Assembly (NCBI GenBank): GCA_005888095.1
Contig: VBKF01000091.1
Location: 1 to 64,000 of the forward strand
DNA: 64,000 bases
Reading direction: 5' to 3'
Source: Deltaproteobacteria bacterium
GTDB lineage: Bacteria; Desulfobacterota; Binatia; DP-6
This document shows, in pieces, positions 61,078 through 64,000 of this stretch. How positions within the stretch are numbered: position 1 is the stretch's first letter; each line of letters begins with the position of its first letter. The position numbers were made by a program, and so were the translations under genes. The notes beneath the pieces were generated by a model. That model saw only the letters and a program-made list of their open reading frames with translations. It searched no databases and was not told where the DNA came from.

Positions 61078-61514
61078 TTTGATCCCTCCTTCATTCATTC
61101 TGCGTTTCTCCTACGTCATGCGGCGCCGCGGCCCCACGGTCCCGACTCGTCGGCGCTCTCCGCAGGCGGCAACGCAACTTCCGTACCGCGTTCCATGCCG
61201 CGTGACGGAGCGGTCGCCACGCTGCCTGCGGCCGGGTCGCTCCGCGACGCAGCGAACCCGTGGCCGAATCAGCGGTTAGCGGCTACCAAGCTTGCAAGCG
61301 CCGCCGCCGACGCTGTGCGCGCTGCATGCCCACGTGTGCGGGGAGGGACGGCGCTCGCTGCTGAGGACTCCGAGGCATCCTCCTTGTCTGACCCGCAGGC
61401 ACCATCGCCTGTAACTTCGCACGCTTGCACGGCATGGCACCGTCGCACGAGGCTGACGTAGGGTGGCCTACGTCCTGCGGCCTGGCCGACTCCTGGTCTG
61501 AATGCCGCGTCGGC
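61078..61514 (-). other. long leader of the collagen-like gene
   Basis: A 437-base gap before the collagen-like start with several inverted repeats: GACGTAGG/CCTACGTC with a 4-base loop (61455-61474), CAGGC/GCCTG around 61395, and the palindrome GCTTGCAAGC (61290-61299). No coding frame with family signs. It may be a structured mRNA leader, but I could not match it to a known riboswitch. Confidence 0.45.
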
Positions 61515-62318
61515 TCAGGCCTCGTCCCCCGACGCGTCCGTCCCGAGCCGCGGGCCCGTCGCCACGCCCCGCACGGACGCGCGCAGGAAGGCCAGCAGGT
61601 AGTCGACGTCCGGCGAGCGGACCTCGGCCTCCACCCGCGCGATGGCGGCGCGCATGTTGGTGCGCACGCGGAAGAGCACGCGGAACGCCGTGGCGAGCGC
61701 GCGGATGCGGGCCGCGTCGAAGCCCGCGCGGCGGAGCCCGACGCGGTTGAGGCCGCGCACCGTGTGCGTCCCGTCCATGATGGCGAAGGGGGGGACGTCG
61801 CGGCTCGCCCGCGAGAGGCCGCGCATGATCGCGAGCCGCCCGACGCGACAGTGCTGGTGGACGACGCAGTTGCCCGAGATGAAGGCCTGGTCCTCGACCA
61901 CGACGTGACCGCCGAGCAGCGCGCCCGTCGCGACGATCACCCGGTGACCGAGCCGGCAGTTGTGGGCGACGTGCGACTGCGACATCAGGTAGTTGTCGTC
62001 GCCGATCTCGGTCCACGTGTCGGGCTGCGTGGCGCGGTGCACCTCGGTGTGCTCGCGGAAGACGTTGCGGTCGCCGATCCGGAGGCCCGTGGGGGCGTCG
62101 GTATAGGCCAGGTCCTGCGGCTCGTCGCCGAGCACCGCTCCGGGGTGGACGACGTTGTCCGCGCCGAGCTCCGTGCGCCCGGCGAGGTAGACGCCGGCCA
62201 TGACACGGGTCCGCGGCCCGATCCGCACCGGCCCCTCGATGACGACGTAGGGCCCGATCGCCGCCGACGGGTCGATCTCGGCCGCACGGTCGACGACCGC
62301 CGTCGGGTGGATGGGCAC
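61515..62318 (-). CDS. lpxA: UDP-N-acetylglucosamine acyltransferase
   Basis: First acylation of lipid A. The 267 residues contain left-handed beta-helix hexapeptides (IGPRTRVMAGVYLAG, IGDDNYLMSQSHVAHNCRLG) with catalytic H119, the GDEPQDL and NVFREHTEVHRAT substrate loops, and the C-terminal helical cap (RALATAFRVLFR). Shows the organism makes lipopolysaccharide. Not in the usual lpxD-fabZ-lpxA-lpxB block; followed upstream by yacG 4 bases away. Confidence 0.95.
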   Translation of the reverse strand: MPIHPTAVVDRAAEIDPSAAIGPYVVIEGPVRIGPRTRVMAGVYLAGRTELGADNVVHPGAVLGDEPQDLAYTDAPTGLRIGDRNVFREHTEVHRATQPDTWTEIGDDNYLMSQSHVAHNCRLGHRVIVATGALLGGHVVVEDQAFISGNCVVHQHCRVGRLAIMRGLSRASRDVPPFAIMDGTHTVRGLNRVGLRRAGFDAARIRALATAFRVLFRVRTNMRAAIARVEAEVRSPDVDYLLAFLRASVRGVATGPRLGTDASGDEA

Positions 62319-62321
62319 GCG

Positions 62322-62510
62322 CTAGCGCCCGTCGTTCTTCGGACTATCGTCGCCTGCCGCAGTGGGCTCGGCGGGGACGGGCTCACCCGGGATGCGGTAC
62401 CGCTCGTCCGCCCACGCCGCCAGGTCGAGGATGCGGCAGCGCTCGGAGCAGAACGGGCGGCACGGATTGCCCTCCCAGTCGACCTCGCGGCGGCACGTCG
62501 GGCAACGCAC
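62322..62510 (-). CDS. yacG: DNA gyrase inhibitor-type zinc protein YacG
   Basis: A 62-residue zinc protein with four Cys: VRCPTCRREVDWEGNPCRPFCSERCRILDLAAWADERYRIPGE. The CxxC...CxxxC pattern and DLaaW..e.Y.IPge are the family signature. It binds GyrB. GTG at 62510 is used (62519 possible). Confidence 0.9.
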   Translation of the reverse strand: MRCPTCRREVDWEGNPCRPFCSERCRILDLAAWADERYRIPGEPVPAEPTAAGDDSPKNDGR

Positions 62511-62598
62511 ACGGCGCACGGAGCCGAGTCTAGCCGCTCGCGGGTCGCGCCGCCACATCCCTTGAAGGCCGTGCGATCGCACGTCACACTGCCGGCCC

Positions 62599-63423
62599 GT
62601 GGCACCCGGCGCGCTCGACGGTCTCCGCGTCCTCAGCTTCGAAGCGCGACGCGCCGATGAGCTGGCGACCATGCTCGCCCGCCACGGGGCGTCGGTCACG
62701 CGCGCCCCGGCGCTCCGCGAGACGGGCCTGCCCGAGTGCCCCGAGGCGCAGGAGCTCGCCCGCCGGCTCGCCGCGGGCGACGTCCACACGGTCATCCTCC
62801 TCACCGGTGTCGGCACGCGGGCGCTGGCCGCTGCGGTGGCCGACTCGTGCCCGGACTTCCCGCGCGTCCTCGAGCGGTCGACGATCATCGCGCGCGGCCC
62901 GAAGCCGCTGGCGGCGCTGCGCGAGCTCGGCGTCGGCGGTGCGCATCCGGTGCCCGCGCCCCACACCTGGCGCGAAGTCCTGGGTGTCGTCGACGCGCTC
63001 GGCGCGGCGGCGGGGCGGGACGTCGCGGTCCAGGAGTACGGCGTCCCGAACCGCGCGCTCCTCGAGGCGCTCGGCGCGCGTGGCGCCCGCGTGCTCGCCG
63101 TGCCCGTCTACCGGTGGGCGCTGCCGGAGGACACCACGCCGCTCCGCGCGGGAGCCGCAGCCCTGGTCCGCGGCGACGCCGACGTGGCCGTGTTCACCAA
63201 CGGCGCCCAGGTGGAGCACCTCTTCCGGGTCGCGGACGATGCGGGCGCGCTGCGCGCGGGGCTCGGCCGTGCGGTCGTCGCCTCCGTCGGCCCGGTGTGC
63301 AGCGAGGTCCTGGAGGCGCACGGCGTCCACCCCGACCTCGAGGCGTCGCCGCCGAAGATGGGACCGCTCGTCGCGCTCGTCGCCGAGCAGGCGCGGGCAG
63401 TCCTCGTCGAGAAGCGCGCCTGA
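62599..63423 (+). CDS. hemD: uroporphyrinogen-III synthase-like protein
   Basis: A 274-residue two-lobed protein with the loose HemD pattern: LRVLSFEARRADELATMLARHGA, TVILLTGVGTRALAAAV, VQEYGVPNRALLEALGARGARVLAVPVYRW, DVAVFTNGAQVEHLFRVAD, and VVASVGPVCSEVLEAHGVHPDLEA. It would cyclise hydroxymethylbilane for heme and corrin synthesis. Sequence conservation in this family is weak. GTG start. Next to it is the methyltransferase; no hemC nearby. Confidence 0.8.
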   Translation: MAPGALDGLRVLSFEARRADELATMLARHGASVTRAPALRETGLPECPEAQELARRLAAGDVHTVILLTGVGTRALAAAVADSCPDFPRVLERSTIIARGPKPLAALRELGVGGAHPVPAPHTWREVLGVVDALGAAAGRDVAVQEYGVPNRALLEALGARGARVLAVPVYRWALPEDTTPLRAGAAALVRGDADVAVFTNGAQVEHLFRVADDAGALRAGLGRAVVASVGPVCSEVLEAHGVHPDLEASPPKMGPLVALVAEQARAVLVEKRA

Positions 63424-63493
63424 GCCGGCCGCCCGGATCGAGCGCTCACGCGTTGGAGCGCGCCGCCGGAGACGCTATGATCCGTGCCGTTCG

Positions 63494-64000
63494 ATGGGGG
63501 GCGTGGTCATCCACGAGCGGTGGAGCGAAGGGGCGGAGGTCGTGCTCTACCCGGGCGACACGCGGGACCTGCTCCCCAGCCTGCCCGACGAGTGCGCCCG
63601 CCTCGTCATCACCTCGCCGCCGTACAACCTGGCGAAAGCCTACGAGCGCGAACGCCTCGACCTGGAAGCGTATGTTCGGGGCCAGGAGCAGGTCATCGGC
63701 GAGTGCGTCCGCATCCTCCGACCGGGGGGCAGCCTCTGCTGGGAGGTGGGCAACCACGTCGCGGCAGACGAGATCATCCCGCTCGACCTCCTGCTCTACC
63801 CCGTCTTCCGCCGCCACACGGAGCTCAAGCTCCGCAACCGCATCGTCTGGCACTTCGAGCACGGCCTCCACTGCAAGCGCCGGTTTTCGGGCCGCTACGA
63901 GGTGGTCCTCTGGTTCACCAAGGGGCGCGACCACGCGTTCGACCTCGACGCCGTCCGCGTTCCGCAGAAGTATCCCGGCAAGCGCGCCTGGAAGGGACCG
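63494..64000 (+). CDS. site-specific DNA methyltransferase, N-terminal part
   Basis: The first 169 residues of a type II beta-class DNA methyltransferase (N4-cytosine or N6-adenine). Motif IV appears as VITSPPYNLAK, followed by LRPGGSLCWEVGN, VWHFEHGLHCKRRFSGRYEVVLWFTKG, and a start of the target-recognition part. The SAM-binding FxGxG motif should lie after the cut at 64000. ATG at 63494. No restriction endonuclease is visible upstream. Confidence 0.88.
   Translation, partial: MGGVVIHERWSEGAEVVLYPGDTRDLLPSLPDECARLVITSPPYNLAKAYERERLDLEAYVRGQEQVIGECVRILRPGGSLCWEVGNHVAADEIIPLDLLLYPVFRRHTELKLRNRIVWHFEHGLHCKRRFSGRYEVVLWFTKGRDHAFDLDAVRVPQKYPGKRAWKGP

Noticed and set aside
61380-61420. Fluoride-riboswitch-like GGCGATGGTGCC on the minus strand in the collagen leader
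   Set aside because: Only the first block resembles that class; the later conserved GGCTGATGGC-type block and the pseudoknot partners are missing.
1-64000. tRNA and rRNA genes
   Set aside because: I looked in the gaps for the GGTTCGAATCC-type T-loop and paired acceptor ends and for rRNA-like stretches, and found none. A covariance search would be needed to exclude degenerate ones.

Overview
The window is 64 kb of very GC-rich, tightly packed bacterial chromosome. It comes from a Gram-negative organism: there are lpxA, a DUF1302 outer-membrane protein, several lipoproteins and a System I cytochrome c maturation operon. F420-type LLM oxidoreductase, DUF1302 and MMPL/RND export, acyl-CoA enzymes, many large hybrid histidine kinases and frequent GTG starts suit the former Deltaproteobacteria (Myxococcota, Desulfobacterota, Binatota-like). 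The exact phylum is inference. I found no rRNA, tRNA, CRISPR array, prophage or intact insertion sequence.

Layout. 1-2.5 kb (minus): an operon of an acyl-homoserine-lactone-synthase-fold acyltransferase, a ferritin-like di-iron protein and the start of an MMPL/RND exporter. 2.6-8.7 kb: histidine kinase, NtrC-type regulator and PDZ-containing histidine kinase. 8.8-13.3 kb: MFS transporter, small lipoprotein, PDZ protein, coaE, DUF421 and an alpha/beta hydrolase. 13.3-15 kb: RelE/Phd toxin-antitoxin with a palindromic operator, and two tandem ferritin-like paralogues. 15-22.7 kb: hybrid kinase, GAF/coiled-coil/receiver protein, LLM oxidoreductase, sthA and a minimal metalloprotease. 22.7-32.4 kb: glycerol and lipid genes (glpD, an alkyl-DHAP-synthase-like enzyme, glpK), aroF, enoyl-CoA hydratase and MmgE/PrpD. 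32.4-37.7 kb: matrixin protease, phosphatidylcholine synthase and a DUF4838 protein. 38-44.3 kb: DUF1302 protein with TetR, rhomboid, ribE and an ABC1 kinase. 44.4-45.5 kb: a secreted protein behind a ydaO-type (c-di-AMP) riboswitch. 46-51 kb: enoyl-CoA hydratase, DedA, a fused EtfB-EtfA and its GlcD-type partner. 51.4-54 kb: a kinase with two complete catalytic cores. 54-59.8 kb: the ccm operon. 59.8-61.1 kb: a collagen-like secreted protein. 61.5-64 kb: lpxA, yacG, hemD and a truncated DNA methyltransferase.

Three observations stand out. First, a 122-123 bp hairpin-rich repeat occurs three times, and in each case its first three bases are the stop codon of a gene. Second, a complete ydaO/yuaA aptamer is followed by an intrinsic terminator in the leader of an unknown secreted protein. 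Third, the first operon joins a FeeM/LuxI-fold synthase, a di-iron protein and an exporter, which looks like a small acyl-signal or lipo-amino-acid pathway. The fused ETF with its GlcD partner and the CXXXY-type CcmE are also worth attention.
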